Notes: generated by a model from the sequence alone, not told the origin. Shown: positions 10,870 to 23,350, numbered from the stretch's first letter. The stretch is 64,000 nt of DNA from Cryptomeria japonica (GCF_030272615.1 NC_081406.1:215569497-215633496), one strand, 5' to 3'. Translations and numbers: made by a program.

Positions 10870-13407
10870 ATGCCTGTTGAAACAAGATCACAATCTAAGA
10901 AGATGGGAGAACCAATGTATCAACCCATGGACAACATAGCAAATTTGCAGTTTCAAACTAGTCAAACAGTGCAAGTTGAAGCTTCATCAAACACATCTCT
11001 ACCACCATATGGAACGGTTCAACTTGGACCACCACCATTATATGAACCAGTGTTTGTACCTATGAAACTAGGACAGGGGAGTGTCCCACCAACTCCAAGA
11101 GGAAGTGCACCTTTCAATTGGAACCAACCAAACTTGCAATATGATATTCAAACTCAAACATTATATGAAGAACAAACTCTTTCGAAAGGATTTGGTTCAG
11201 ATCAAGGCATCCAACAAGAAGTGAATCCAAATATCCAACTAGACTCTTCATCTGATTCTGATGATTCAGATGATATTGACATGTTCCTTCAAGATCCAAA
11301 TATAACAAAAAAAATGGATAAGTTCTTGAATAAGGTCTTTAAGATGTTTCCACAAAAGTATCTTAACATGATGAGTAATGTGGCTTCCTCAAATGATCAA
11401 ATTAATGTGCAAACACAACAAGGCAGTGAGCTGTTAAGTTTCTCCTCACATCCAAATGAAGAAAATGTACAACAAGGAACTCAACCTACCTTGATGAGTA
11501 AAAGTGCTTTAAAGGAATTGATAGTGACTATTCCTCAAAAGTCACCATTTGAGACAATAAATAATCCATTATTCAATACAACGCCTGTAATACAAGATCA
11601 AATGAAGACCACGCAAATATCGACAATGGTTCCTCAACAAGAAGTGATTCCTCACATGCATGAAATTGGATCAACATCTAAGATGCAAGAAAGTTTCACG
11701 ACTGGAATGCCTCATATCACTAATGTCCTAAGCAATTCCATGATGCAACAAAGTTCTTACGTCCCACTAAGTTCAATATCTTTGTCAAACACTATTACGA
11801 CAGATCCTTCGATAATGGCTACACAAAGAGCTACGGGTAGTGGTTCGCACCACCAGCAATTGTTGCAACAATTGAGTAATATACAAAAGGTACAATCGAA
11901 TGTGCAAACAAATGACGTGCAACAACAACAATATCGCATACGACAACAAATTGCAGTGCCTTCGGCACCATTACAAGTTAATGCAAACTTGCAACCATCA
12001 CAATGGATTGGACAAACAACATGGCAAGTTAATGCAAGTGCTATACCCCATCCTAAGGAGAAGCAACGAAAACCATCTAAACAAAGTTTTTTTCAAATGA
12101 TGGGATATACACCATGACAACAAATGGCACAAAGTCAACAAGTTCCGATCTGTCAGCCTCAACACCAACATGTGCCAAGGCAAACAAGCTATCCTCCTTT
12201 ACAACCGCAAGTGGCACCTATGCAATATCAACAGCCTACTCAATTGCAATATCAACCTAGGCTCCAAGAAGCACAACAACAAGGTCAATGTCAAAGCATA
12301 GCACAACCGCAACAACAAGAGATGTACCAAGAGCTTTATGTGCCAGAAATGTCAAAAAAGCCCATTGCAGAGTATCAACAACTGATCGGAAATGTGGTAT
12401 ATCAACAAAGAATACCAACTGGGATTAATGATGGACCTCTAAAGTATGATACAATTGCACAACAACTTGAGATGTTGCAACAAAAAGTTGATGCATTAGA
12501 AACTAAAGGAACAAATAAATTGTATACAGATCAAGATTTATGTCCTAATCCATTTGATAAGAGTGTATACATGCCTCCATTCCCTAAGCATTTTGAGGCA
12601 CCCAACTTTGAGAAATATAAAGGGAATGGCAATCCAAAAGATCACATTCGAGCATTTTTTGCGGCATGTACGGAAGTGAGCTATGAGGAGACATATTTAA
12701 TGCGATTATTTGCACGAAGTCTCACAGGACAAGCCATGGATTGGTATTCACATTTGCCAGGAAATATAAAGACTTGGTCGGAATTGGCTCAAAAGTTTTT
12801 ATCTCATTTCACGTTCAATATCGACAGTGACGTGACTATGTTGGATTTATGCAATACCAAACGAAAGCAAGGTGAACCATTAGTGACTTTCTTGCAACGC
12901 TGGCGAAGCTTGTATAGTCGTTCTTCTCTCGATATACCTGAAGAACTGCAAGTGAATCTGTTTATCCAGAATTTGGTCCCAGAAATGATGTATGAGCTAA
13001 AATTGAAAAGTCCTAGTACTATAGAGAAACTCATTAAGAAAGGAATGAGTATTGAAACAGCTCTTTTAGCTAAAGGAATTATCAAGCTCAATAAAGATAA
13101 TGACAATACAAATTATTTAGGGGATAGAAACAGATTTTGGTATAAGAATAAGAATGTCACTAATGATGGTGTTGTTGATGCGAGAGCGGTGAATGCAAAT
13201 CAACCTCCATTCACAATTAAGAAAATGAGTGTTCCTAACATGTCAACTATGGAACAAAATCAAGTACCAAGGGGCAATGTTACTCAACAGCCGCAATATC
13301 AGCAAAATGCTCAACAACAGCATACTCAACAATATAATCATCAACAACAAGGCCAACAAAATCAACAACGCAAACCCTTCCGATCGCGGGATGGGCCTCC
13401 TCGATAG
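10870..13407 (+). pseudogene. Gag of element 1 (one internal TGA)
   Basis: The frame starts with ATG at 10870 (MPVETRSQSKK), the first Met of the long gag-pol frame. The first about 415 codons are Gln-, Ser- and Pro-rich and of low complexity. After an in-frame TGA at 12115-12117 the same frame continues into the conserved retrotransposon Gag core (about 12560-13110) with YKGNGNPKDHIRAF, LMRLFARSLTGQAMDWY and LQRWRSLYSRSS. The core forms the virus-like particle shell in related elements. A Gln-rich tail runs to a TAG at 13405-13407, after which the frame continues into the zinc-knuckle and protease part. Both stops are one transition from a sense codon (CGA, CAG). Without repair they truncate the product. 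Confidence 0.85.
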
Positions 13408-13416
13408 TTTACGCCA

Positions 13417-14562
13417 TTGGGAGAGCCTATTGAATCAGTAATGAAGCAATTAATACAAGCGAAATTTATCAAGCTACCAGATATTAAAGCAGAACCAGCG
13501 GTAAAGCCGCATTGGTGGAATGATAATGCGTACTGTGAGTATCATTGGTCCAAAGGACATAAAACTGCTTCATGCTTTCAACTAAAACATATGATTCAAG
13601 ATTTATTGGAGAAAGGAGTAATTGAGATAGATCCACCCCACCCGACCTCTAACACTGATCATACTATTTTCAAAACTCCTTTGCTTGATCATGACAAGGG
13701 TAAAGCGTCTTCTTCCAACTCTGCTCAAACAGCCAATTATGCAAATACCGGTTATTACAATGTTATTAATTGTTTTAATGCATCAAATGAGTATGTTTCC
13801 ACCTTGCGAATAAAAGAACAAGATTCTTCTTGTGTTGTCACCACTCGTCGGTCTAAAATTGTCTTGAAAGGAGCTCCTGCCGCTCCTCCCAAACCAATTC
13901 CTGCAAGTCAGTATAATCTTTTGGATCATCTAGGAAAAACATCTGCACAAATATCCATTCTAGAGTTGTTGAAAATGTCTCCCATGCATCGTGCAGTCCT
14001 AGATAAAGCTTTGACTGAGTCCACTATCCCAACAGATATTGATGTTGACCAATTTCAAGCACGGATTGGACATTTAGCTGTTTCGAAAACTGTCAAATTT
14101 TCCGATAGTGATATCTCACCTGACAAGCTTCCCCATAATGACCCTTTGCACCTAGAAGTCTTTGTCCATAATTGCAAAATCCGGCGAGTCTTGATAGATG
14201 GTGGAGGGGGTCTTAATATCTGCACCTTGAGAGTGGTCATTGGCCTCGGATATATAGAAAATGATATTGATGCTTCTAAAAGAATAACAATCAAAGCCTA
14301 TGATGACGCTGAGCGCCCATCCAAAGGGATAATTACCTTGCCTATCAGAGTTGGTCCAGTGACGGAAAAAACTTTCCTACAAGTCCTAAACCTTGACCTC
14401 CCTTATAATATGATCCTTGGCTGTCCATGGATCCATGCCATGAAAGAGGTTCCATCCACTTATCATCAATGTCTAAAATATCCTTACAATGGAACTAAGA
14501 TAACAATTCCAGGAGATCCTAATCCATTTAAGTTCTGTGCTACCCTAAAGGCTACTCCTTAG
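13417..14562 (+). pseudogene. Zinc-knuckle-like segment and aspartic protease of element 1
   Basis: This continues in the gag frame. Near its start is a variant knuckle, CEYHWSKGHKTASC, as often seen in Tat Gag. The protease part follows (about 14060-14540) with the active-site region VLIDGGGGLNICTL, the catalytic Asp followed by Gly-Gly instead of the usual Thr/Ser-Gly, and later the typical NMILGCPWIHAM segment. The enzyme would cleave the polyprotein. The frame ends at TAG 14560-14562. A second TAG at 14653-14655 lies in the short linker before the RT part. The same domain order and wording recur in elements 2 and 3, which supports the reading. Confidence 0.8.
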
Positions 14563-14679
14563 CAGCAAGTTCCAGTCAATAGAGAGGCCAAATCAGACAG
14601 TTATGTGGATCCCAATGCATTGTTAGATGCTGTCAAAGGAAAACTAAAGATATAGGATCAAGGGTGTGGAGAATATTCA

Positions 14680-17046
14680 ATGGACCAAACATTCCTCATC
14701 AAAAATTTGCCAATATCTCCGAAATCATATGGAAAACTGCATTTATTACAAAAAGAACCCAAGGTCATTATTCAATATCAGCCTCCTACTACATTTGCAA
14801 GATGGGGAGAACTTGACAAAGAAACTGTAGACGATGATGTCATAGATTGGCTCTATAAAGATCCAACTGAAACCCCACCTATCAAGTTGCCAGTGGAATT
14901 GTATGGCAAAGGATTTACTATGCTGCAGAAGAAAGGATATGATGGTTGCAGTGGCTTAGGTCTGAACAACAATGGAAGGCTAAAACCTATCATACCTGAG
15001 AGGCGACCCCCAACTTTAGGGTCAGGTTTTGTACCATTACGAATTGGATCCACATCTACCAAAGTGCCCACGTGTCGAAAAGGGCATGACTCTGATGATG
15101 AAATAACACCTAAGGATATCCGACCCAAGACTGATTCTAATGAATGGGAGTGGAGTTCTTTTTCTTCCAGCTCCTATGCCCTTGACAATATCTTCATTGA
15201 CCCTAATAATTTGCCTATGGAGGACAAACATGAAATAACTCCTCTTCCTAAAACATGTCCTCATGCTTGGATAGAATCATTCTGGGATCCAAGCTCCAAA
15301 TCCAACATAAGCAGTTCGGATAGTGACACCATAGATGTTCACATTTTTACCATATCAACCCTCTCTATCTTTACAACTGATGATGACATGCCCCTCATTT
15401 ACCCCCAGCTTATCCAATATGACCAACAAGAACCGCTCACATTAGACTGTTTTCAAAATGACGAAGCAATTGCAGAGTTCCTGGGACTACGGGAAGGCAT
15501 ACCACAAGGCGATCATAAGGCAAGCTTTGTTATCGACATAGATTCCACAACATATTTTGGGGAGTCAACTCCCTCTTCCAGTCATGAAAAAGAAAAAGAA
15601 AAGAAAAAAAATCAAAAGAATAGATCTTTGAGTGAAAACCGTAAGGCACTCTCTGATCATACAAAAGTAAAAATAAAAGACATACCTATGGGTGAAAACC
15701 TTTCTGAGGCACCCAAAGGTGGAAGAGTCGATGTACCCCTATCAATTCAGGACAAATCAACATTGCTGGTGGAGATGACCAAGGAAATAAATCTGGGAAC
15801 ACCTGATAACCCTAAGGTCATTCACTTTGCTGCCTCCCTGTCAAAACAAGAGAAAATAGATTTTATCAATTTCTTTCTAGAGAAGAAGATCAGCTTTGCG
15901 TGGTCCTATGCAGATATGCCTAGCCTTGATCCTGAGTTAGTCCTTCATCATTTGCCATTGAAAGCAGATGCTAAGCCCATTAAACAAAAGCTTAGAAAGA
16001 TGCATCCTCAGGTGACTCTTTTGGTCAAAGTGGAATTGAAAAAATTACTAGATGTGGGCTTCATCAGACCCATTGATTATGCAGATTGGATTTCAAATTT
16101 AGTACCAGTTAGCAAAGTAACTGGGGGCATCCGCATCTACACAGATTTTAGGGACCTAAATAAAGCATACCCTAAGGATGATTTTCCATTGCCAAACATA
16201 GACATCATAATGGACATGACGGCTGGATATGAGATGCTTTCACTAATGGATGGTTTCTCCGGCTACAACCAAATCCACATTGCACCTGAAGATCAACATA
16301 AGACTGCATTCACCTATGCTTGGGGCACCTATTTTTGGAATGTGATGCCCTTCGGTCTCAAAAATTTGGGTGCAACATATCAAAGAGCAATGACGACAAT
16401 TTTTCATGATTTCATGCATACTTTGATGGAGGATTATGTTGATGACTTGTTATGCAAATCTGTTACCAGAGATAGTCATCTAGCCATCCTGGGCCCAATC
16501 TTTGACAGAATGGAGACCTACAAACTCAGGCTCAATCCAAATAAGTGTGTCTTTGGTGTTACAGTTGGCAAATTACTCAGATACATTGTTTCCCACCGAG
16601 GCATTGAGGTCGACCCTGCCAAGGTCATAGCAATAATGGATATGCCTCCACCTTCAAACCTCCGGCAATTAAGAAGTCTGCAAGGAAAGCTCCAATCAAT
16701 TCGCCACTTCATAGCTCAGTTGGCCGACAAATGTCATCCATTCCAGCATCTATTGCACAAAGGTGTCACTTTTAAATGGACTGAGCAATGACAATCAGCC
16801 TTTCAAGCTCTCAAAGATTATTTGCTGTCACCGCCTATTCTAATGCCTCCTATCGATGGCAAGCCATTTTTATTGTATATCTCTACAACTGAAACAGCAT
16901 TAGGAGTTCTCTTGGCTCAACAAGATGAGAACGGCAAAGAAAGAGCTATTTACTATATCAGCCAGACACTAGTAGGCTATGAGCTAAATTATTCAACTAT
17001 TGAAAGGGCATGCTTAGCAGTGGTGTTTGCAACACAAAAGCTCTGA
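14680..17046 (+). pseudogene. G-patch region, reverse transcriptase and RNase H of element 1
   Basis: This is the same frame again. Near the start is a G-patch-like segment (KGYDGCSGLGLNNNGR at about 14932-14979). The reverse transcriptase (about 15980-16780) shows IYTDFRDLNKAYPKDDFPLP, LMDGFSGYNQI, VMPFGLKNLGATYQRAM and the catalytic box YVDD (about 16435-16447), all intact. A TGA at 16789-16791 separates it from the classical RNase H part (LLYISTTETALGVLLAQQ, ELNYSTIERACLAVVFATQK), which ends at TGA 17044-17046. Both stops are in frame and could derive from CGA or TGG. The enzyme copies genomic RNA into DNA in the virus-like particle. As it stands the ORF is broken. Confidence 0.88.
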
Positions 17047-17147
17047 CATTATATGTTAAGCCACCAAACATTGTTGGTTGCAAAAATTGATCCCTTAAAG
17101 TATTTGCTTAGCCGAGCAGCTTTGACAGGTCGCCTAGTAATTGGGTC

Positions 17148-17873
17148 ATGATCCTCAGTGAATTTGATATTGTGTATACGGAGCGAAAGGCGATCAAAGG
17201 ACAAGTCATAGCAGATCAACTTGCAGACGCTCCTATTTCTGATGATCATCCCATGTTGACCGATTTTCTAGATGAATCAGTCTTTGCTTTCACATCTTCT
17301 AATGAATGGAAGTTATACTTTGATGGGTCCCATACTAAGTTCGGGTCCGGAGCAAGTATCCTGTTTGTCACCCCTCAAGGTGATGCTATTCCAAAGTCTT
17401 ACAGAATAACTTTCCACTGTACCAATAACATTGCAGAGTATGAAGCACTGGTCACAGGACTCCGAGTAGTAGTCCACTGGAACATCAAGCATTTGCAAGT
17501 CTATGGAGATTCTCAACTAGTCATCCGACAAGTCAATGATGATTATGAAACAAAGGATGAAAAGCTTATTCCTTATAAGAACATAGTAGATTTCTTCAAG
17601 ACAAAATTCACAGCTATCCATTTTAGTCAAGTGCCAAGAATACAAAACAAGTCGGCAAATGCAATGGCTACGATTGCTTCCATGTTGAATATGCCTCATA
17701 ATATGGACAAGTGTGAATTCTTGGTCGAACAATTGCTGGTTCCCTCTTTTGACATTCCGACAGCTGACGTGATGTGCGTTCTTGTTGGTCCCAATTTCCC
17801 ATGGTACAATGACGTATATCATTATTTGAAATCCCAAACCTTACCACCTAACCTTTCCGCTAACCAACGCTGA
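17148..17873 (+). pseudogene. Second (archaeal-type) RNase H of element 1
   Basis: Relative to the upstream frame one base appears to be missing near 17138 (in the RLVKWVM-like stretch), after which the reading continues here with ILSEFDIVYTERKAIKGQ. The body is the extra RNase H characteristic of Tat elements: WKLYFDGSHTKFGSGAS, NIAEYEALVTGL, LQVYGDSQLVIRQV and NKSANAMATIASML, with Asp, Glu and Asp in catalytic positions. It ends at TGA 17871-17873, and the same frame then resumes into integrase. Having two RNase H domains in tandem is a known Tat/Ogre feature. The frameshift and the stop both disable the polyprotein. Confidence 0.82.
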
Positions 17874-17957
17874 GCCTTTATCCGACAGACAGCCAAATAT
17901 GTCATCATCGCTGACACCCTTTACCGCCGTTCCTTTGACCATACCCTCCTTAGGTGT

Positions 17958-19061
17958 TTGGATTCTGATGAAGCACAAACGGCTTTACACGAGGTTCATG
18001 ATGGTATATGTGGCGGCCATTTCAATGGTCTAAGCTTAGCCAAAAAGTTGATTCGTGCTGGGTATTATTGGCCCACTTTGGAAAAAGATGTTCATGATTT
18101 TGTTAAAAAGTGCTACAAGTGCCAGATCCATGGAAATTATATTCATGCACCAGCCCAAGAGCTTCATTCTGTCATATCTCCATGGCCCTTTTCTCAGTGG
18201 AGACTGGATCTTATCGGCAAGATTCAGCCAACATCTGCAAATGGACACAAGCTCATTATTACAGCTATAGAGTATTTTACAAAATGGATTGAAGCCATCC
18301 CCATGACCTATATCATTGGTGTCCAAATTTCAAAATTCTTGCTGAATTATATCATATGCCGGTATGGGGTTCCCCTTGCCATAGTCACTGATAATGGTCA
18401 CCCTTTTAAGAATAAAGATGTCAAAGAGCTCTATGAAAAATTTCATATTCAACATCGTTTTTCCAGTCCGTATTATCCACAGGGTAATGGTCAAGCTGAA
18501 GCATCAAATAAAACCATTATCAAGATCCTGAAGAAAGTTGTCAATGATGCTGGTCGAGATTGGCACATACAGTTAAATCCAGCACTGTGGGCCTATCGCA
18601 CTTCTATCCGCACCCCTACTGGTGCCACACCTTATTCCTTGGTGTATGGTGCGGAAGCCATTTTGCCTTTGGAAGTAGAGATTCCTTCCTTGCGGGTTTC
18701 CTTGCAGCATCTGATTGATGATGAGACACACAGAGTCTCTCGGCTGCATCAGCTTGAGATGTTAGATGAAAAGCGTCAGACAGCTTTGGCACATTTGCAA
18801 GCATACCAAAACCGTCTCCGTCGCTCTTATCATAAGAAGGTCAAAGGGCGACACTTCGAAGTGGGAGACCTGGTTTTAAAGGCAAATCCCAAGAATGCAC
18901 AGTCTACTGACATCATCAAGGGCAAGTTTGAACCTAATTGGGTTGGGCCTTTCATAGTAACTGCAGCCTATGGCTCGGGGGCATATCAGCTTGCGACTCC
19001 AGAAGGTGAACCTCTGTCTGGTCCTATCAATAGCATGAATCTTCGCAAGTACTGGGCATAG
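17958..19061 (+). CDS. Integrase of element 1
   Basis: An open stretch of 367 codons in the frame of the second RNase H, after the TGA at 17871. The N-terminal HHCC zinc finger is visible (HEVHDGICGGHF, then KKCYKCQIHG). The catalytic core has the first Asp in WRLDLIGK, the second in VTDNGHPF and the Glu in GQAEASNK, so the DDE triad is intact. The C-terminal part (FEVGDLVLKA, FEPNWVGPFIV) is a GPY/F-like module and there is no chromodomain. The ORF ends with TAG at 19059. It would insert element cDNA into chromosomes. As part of a broken polyprotein it is probably not made. Confidence 0.85.
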   Translation: MDSDEAQTALHEVHDGICGGHFNGLSLAKKLIRAGYYWPTLEKDVHDFVKKCYKCQIHGNYIHAPAQELHSVISPWPFSQWRLDLIGKIQPTSANGHKLIITAIEYFTKWIEAIPMTYIIGVQISKFLLNYIICRYGVPLAIVTDNGHPFKNKDVKELYEKFHIQHRFSSPYYPQGNGQAEASNKTIIKILKKVVNDAGRDWHIQLNPALWAYRTSIRTPTGATPYSLVYGAEAILPLEVEIPSLRVSLQHLIDDETHRVSRLHQLEMLDEKRQTALAHLQAYQNRLRRSYHKKVKGRHFEVGDLVLKANPKNAQSTDIIKGKFEPNWVGPFIVTAAYGSGAYQLATPEGEPLSGPINSMNLRKYWA

Positions 19062-20691
19062 TTTTCTCTCAGCACTTCTTCAAATATGATCCTGAAAAAA
19101 TATGAAAAAAAAGAAAAAATAAAAAAAATACAAAAAAAAGAGAAAAAAGCAAAAAAGCAAAAAAGTAACGAGCACAAAAATGATTCGCCCTCTAGTGAAA
19201 ACCTGGCAAACAGGCGCTTTGGGCAAGTATCATGGTGAAAACCTGGCAATCAGGCACCATGAGTAATGAGATTATTGCTCCGTCATCTATCATGACTTCT
19301 AGATATGCTTTCTCTCGGCTAGTTTATCATGCCTATCTTTGTCTCGACCCAATGTTCTATTCCAAGCCTGTTATTGGTCAACATCACTGTCTTGCCTATT
19401 CCAGTTTCTTGAACATATGTTTTGGTCCTGGTCTATGTGTCTTTCAAGTGCGCATTGGGTGCCTTCCCCTTGTCATGATCAAACACTGGAGCATAAAAAT
19501 CAAATACTGTCCTAAAAAAGTCATAAAAATTGGAAAATGTCCTTAAAAAAATCCAAAAAAAAATTGAATAATGTCCTGAAAAAATCCCTAAAAATATCAT
19601 ATAAAGTCCTGAAAAAATGAAAACACAAAAAAATTGTAAAAATCCAAAAACAAGCAAAACAAAAAAATAAATAACCCCTGTGCATAGACAGCTCACTAAG
19701 TATACATCCAATAACTCGTAATCCAACATTGTGCTCATGCTTTAGCCAGGTGAACTTTTCAATCAAACCAAGCATTCAAACTGATCCAAATTGTCATAAC
19801 AATCGAACATCAACATCAATGTTGTTTGTCCTTGTCTCTTCTATCATGGGTCTTATACAGGGTGTGGTATACTCGAAACCAGACTGTGTCCTGTCTTAGA
19901 CGGGGTACCGCATTTCCTGAAACCAGACAGCATGATCGTCCTATCCGCACTTTCAACTTTTGACAATGAAGATCAAGATGTTTTGTTTGAATTTGTGCAT
20001 CTTATCTTTTTATTGGTTTATCTTTGGCTTCGATCATGTTCCTGTGTTGCTCGATGATGTCACTGAGTGATTTAGAGTGACCGGGATGGCTCATGGTCTC
20101 TTTCTTTTTTTGATTGTGATTGTTTTTTGTCTGTGATGTGTCTGTCTTTTGCAAAAAGGGTTGCATTTCAACTCTGGCCTTCAATGCCATGATGCTACGC
20201 ATCCATTTTGCTACATAAAAATAAAGGTTCTCACCTACAAAGTGCATTACTCAAAGCAAGATTTTCGTCATCTCTAATTGTCTTCTATCTCATTTCTTAC
20301 TAACATTTCTTCCATCAGTTTGGATAGTCCGTTCGGTCTAGTGCTCTGATCTCCACATACACATGCTACATCCTGCATCCATTTGGTTAGTACATTTGCA
20401 TCAAACATCACATCACGCATATTACATCAAGCATTTTATCCATTTCATTTCATAAATACATCCAAAATACATAAAAATATATTCATACATGTTCATAAAC
20501 AAGTGCATAAGTCATCCATACATGGAAAATAATACATTGCATCCCATCATATCGATGCATATTACATCACACATCATAATAATATCGGAGTACAAAATCG
20601 GACTATCTGTCCTAAGTATGGCCCGCAGGCTGACTACAACATGTCAAACTACATAATGTCCACTATCTGTCATACGGAGCATGTGCCTCTA
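19062..20691. other. 3' non-coding part of element 1, proximal
   Basis: This sequence lies between integrase and the end of the antisense ORF. It has an A-rich stretch at about 19095-19170, a direct repeat around GTGAAAACCTGGCAA (about 19195 and 19231), a run of A-rich short repeats at about 19500-19670, and no recognisable gene. Confidence 0.6.
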
Positions 20692-22476
20692 TCACTGGCT
20701 GCTCCCTCTGTCCTCCTCATCCCTGCCATGTCTCGTAGATGATGTCCCTCCTAGTCCTAGCTGTGGTGGTCTCATCGGTCAACTCACCCCCATACTGCTC
20801 AATGACCTCCGAGAGTGTGACCTGCTCTCTATCCTCGATTGTGCCTGATACGAAGGTGCTCTCCACTCCGGTGGAACTGCACTCTCATATAGTGTCCTCC
20901 AATATAGTCTCTCCTCCCCGGTCTCTACCAGCATCTGTGCCATCTCCCGTGCACTGGCATCCCTAATCGACCCAATGAACTCAGTGACTCTCTGTCCCTC
21001 TCGCTGTGCCTGAGCTATGGCTGTATCTCGAGCCTCTGTGAGTCTGGCTATCTCTGCTCTGAACTACTCATGTTGTCTCTCCAATGTCACAATATAGTCC
21101 TACTGACTCGCTATAGTAGCCCTGCACATCTCCATCTCCTCTGTCCTAGCTGTCTCCGACTCTATGGGAATATCCTGCAATGTCTTCTGATCAGCTGAGT
21201 CTGGCTCATCATCATCCTCCTCACCATCATCTCCATCATTGTCCTCCCCACCATCATCCCCAACTCCCTCATCCTTGTCTCCGTCATCATCCTCACCCTC
21301 ATCATCCTCCTCGTCCTCATCATCTCCCTCCTCTCCTGTGAGTGGGAAGTCCTCCTGTCTCCTCGGTACTGGAATATCAGGATCAGTCAAGGGCACTGGC
21401 TGTCGTGGTGCAAACCATATCTCATACTCCTCTGTCATCCCAGCATCTACCACATCTGACCACCAATCCCATTGTCTCTGTTGTAGCTGTGCAAAGTCAG
21501 CATATGCTATGTGTGGCTGAATCATACTACCCCACTGACTCGTCTCTCTATGAGATCGGGCAAAGCATGCCATCCTCCTAGGTACATCCTGTGTCTCTCC
21601 AAACTGTCGTCTGACCCTCTCTGGCAGGTACATCTCAATCACTCTCTGGCGGTTCACTGGTCTCCCAATCAGGTACCTCTCCTATCTGCAATATGGTAGT
21701 TCTTCATGATCATCTGACCATCTGGGGCAATCTCAATATGGCCTCCATATGAACTCTCTCAGTCTGTCTAGCTCATGTCGCTAGTATAATATGTATCCAA
21801 ACGGACCCTGTCTCAGTGCTCCTCCATAGCTATACACATATGGTCGCTGTGGTACAATCTGTCTCTCTGTAATCGGTCGACATATGGCAATGTGCTCAAA
21901 TGCCCATACCTGTAGCAATGTGACTCCACAACTCAGAGTCTGCACTCCCTGATACGCTATCTGATGCAGATGGAAATACAACATAGCAAGTACACATGGT
22001 CCCCATGCATACACTGTCCCCTTTGTCACCATCCGCTCTAGTACTCTTCCCCAACCAATAGGGAATCCATGTCCTCGTCTATCCCCTGCTAGAAGACATG
22101 CTATCACAACTGCTATCACCACATATCATCGATCATACTTGGCAGCCATGCTCTCCCAGCCGATCTCCCTCTCAACAATGTCCAGATTGTCTGTGTTGCA
22201 CTCAAATAGCCTACACAATGCATCTCTACCTGTCACTGGGTCGTACTCTATCATCTCCCCATGTATCAGAATGTGGAGGATGCGCCATACATCCTCTAGA
22301 GTCACCATCGCCTCTCCAGTCGCCAAATGGAAAGAGGAGGTCTCCGAATGCCATCGCTCTGCCAATGCGGTAAGCAATCCTATGTTTGCCCTAATCTCGG
22401 GCATGTATGTGATGTAATATATCCCTAGTCCTGCTAATGTGTCTCTCTCTATCCTCCTGATTCTATGTCGTAGCAT
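20692..22476 (-). pseudogene. Antisense plant-mobile-domain (PMD) ORF in the 3' region of element 1
   Basis: Three open segments on the minus strand (22476-22126, 22122-21781, 21657-21100) and the stretch down to 20692 share one reading frame, broken only by stops (at 22128, 21783, about 21733, about 21682, 21099 and about 21063). The N-terminal half reads as a plant mobile domain, as in MAIN/MAIL1-like proteins: ALAERWHSETSSFHLATGE, VTLEDVWRILHILIHGE, later VTLLQVWAFEHIA and RVIEMYLPERVRRQFGETQ. A strongly acidic tract follows (about 21200-21340), then a Glu/Arg-rich coiled-coil-like tail (about 20870-21090). The length would be about 595 codons. Extra antisense ORFs in the 3' part of Tat elements are known; the function is unknown. 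The start is taken as the first ATG after an upstream TGA. Confidence 0.72.
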
Positions 22477-23334
22477 GAAACAATCAGGTCGATTCTCTCA
22501 CGTGATCAATGGATACTATCGACTTTGCATCACAATCGGGGCATCTTTTTGTCAGTTTTATGGTTTGCTCCTGTGGGGTGCATATTCTCATTTTCGTGTC
22601 TAACTCAGGGTGTTTTTCATCTACATTGGCCTATCCTACCCTTCTCCCCCCTTGTCAGGTCATTTGCATGCAGTTTCGAATCAAAAGTGAGTCATTTATG
22701 AACTCTTGCACCTGTGTCATAGAAACTGCGCTTGTGTTAGGTAAATTGTGCTTGTGTCTTCCTACACAAGCACAGAACACTTGACACAAGCACAGAATTA
22801 GACCACACAAGTGCAGAAGTCCTCTTTTGCATCCCCTGTGGGCCCCGCAATGTCCCGCAAACGAGTCAAATTCATGAAATTCAACACATGGGTTTTCGAG
22901 ATACATACCGCTGCTCCTGCATCCTCCGGTCATCTGAATGTGCATACACGTTCTCCAAGGTGATCCGCCATGGGAATGTTCGCCATCTCTCTGCACGTGT
23001 CCTTGTCCAAAGCAACAAATCCTCCTCTTTAGCTAGTAAAAATGAGCAATTTTCACCCTCTTGGTCTCATTTATGGCTCTTTGTCATTGTATAGATGGAC
23101 GTGCATCCTCTCCATCTTATGTTGGTCGCAGTCTTGTGCACCTTACATTGCTTGTCCGTCATGCATCCGATCTCCGATTGTCAGTCCGTTCAATCCTATC
23201 ATTTTTATCGATCAATTGGCCTCTTTTCCGCATGTTTCTGGCCAATTCCTCGAGGGGGCATGCATATGTCATTGTCAAGTGTCTGGGGCATTTTAGTTAT
23301 TGTTCTTTGAAACAATGCTTAAAATTGCATTGTC
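22477..23334. other. 3' non-coding part of element 1, distal
   Basis: This lies between the start of the antisense ORF and the polypurine tract. If the antisense ORF is expressed, its promoter should lie here or in LTR 2. It contains a perfect 11-bp-stem hairpin at 22747-22774 and nothing else recognisable. Confidence 0.5.
22747..22774. repeat. Perfect inverted repeat (hairpin)
   Basis: TGTGCTTGTGT at 22747-22757 is the exact reverse complement of ACACAAGCACA at 22764-22774, with a 6-nt loop. Two further partial copies of the right arm (ACACAAGCACAG, ACACAAGTGCAG) follow within 40 bp, so several alternative stems are possible. Role unknown. Confidence 0.7.
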
Positions 23335-23350
23335 TCAAAGAGGGGCAAAA
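23335..23350 (+). promoter_or_regulatory. Polypurine tract of element 1
   Basis: A purine-rich run (AAAGAGGGGCAAAA with a short lead) ends exactly where LTR 2 starts with TG. This is the expected site for plus-strand priming during reverse transcription. Confidence 0.8.

Noticed and set aside
21239-21520. Ser/Pro-rich plus-strand ORF.
   Set aside because: Antisense shadow of the acidic tract in the PMD ORF.
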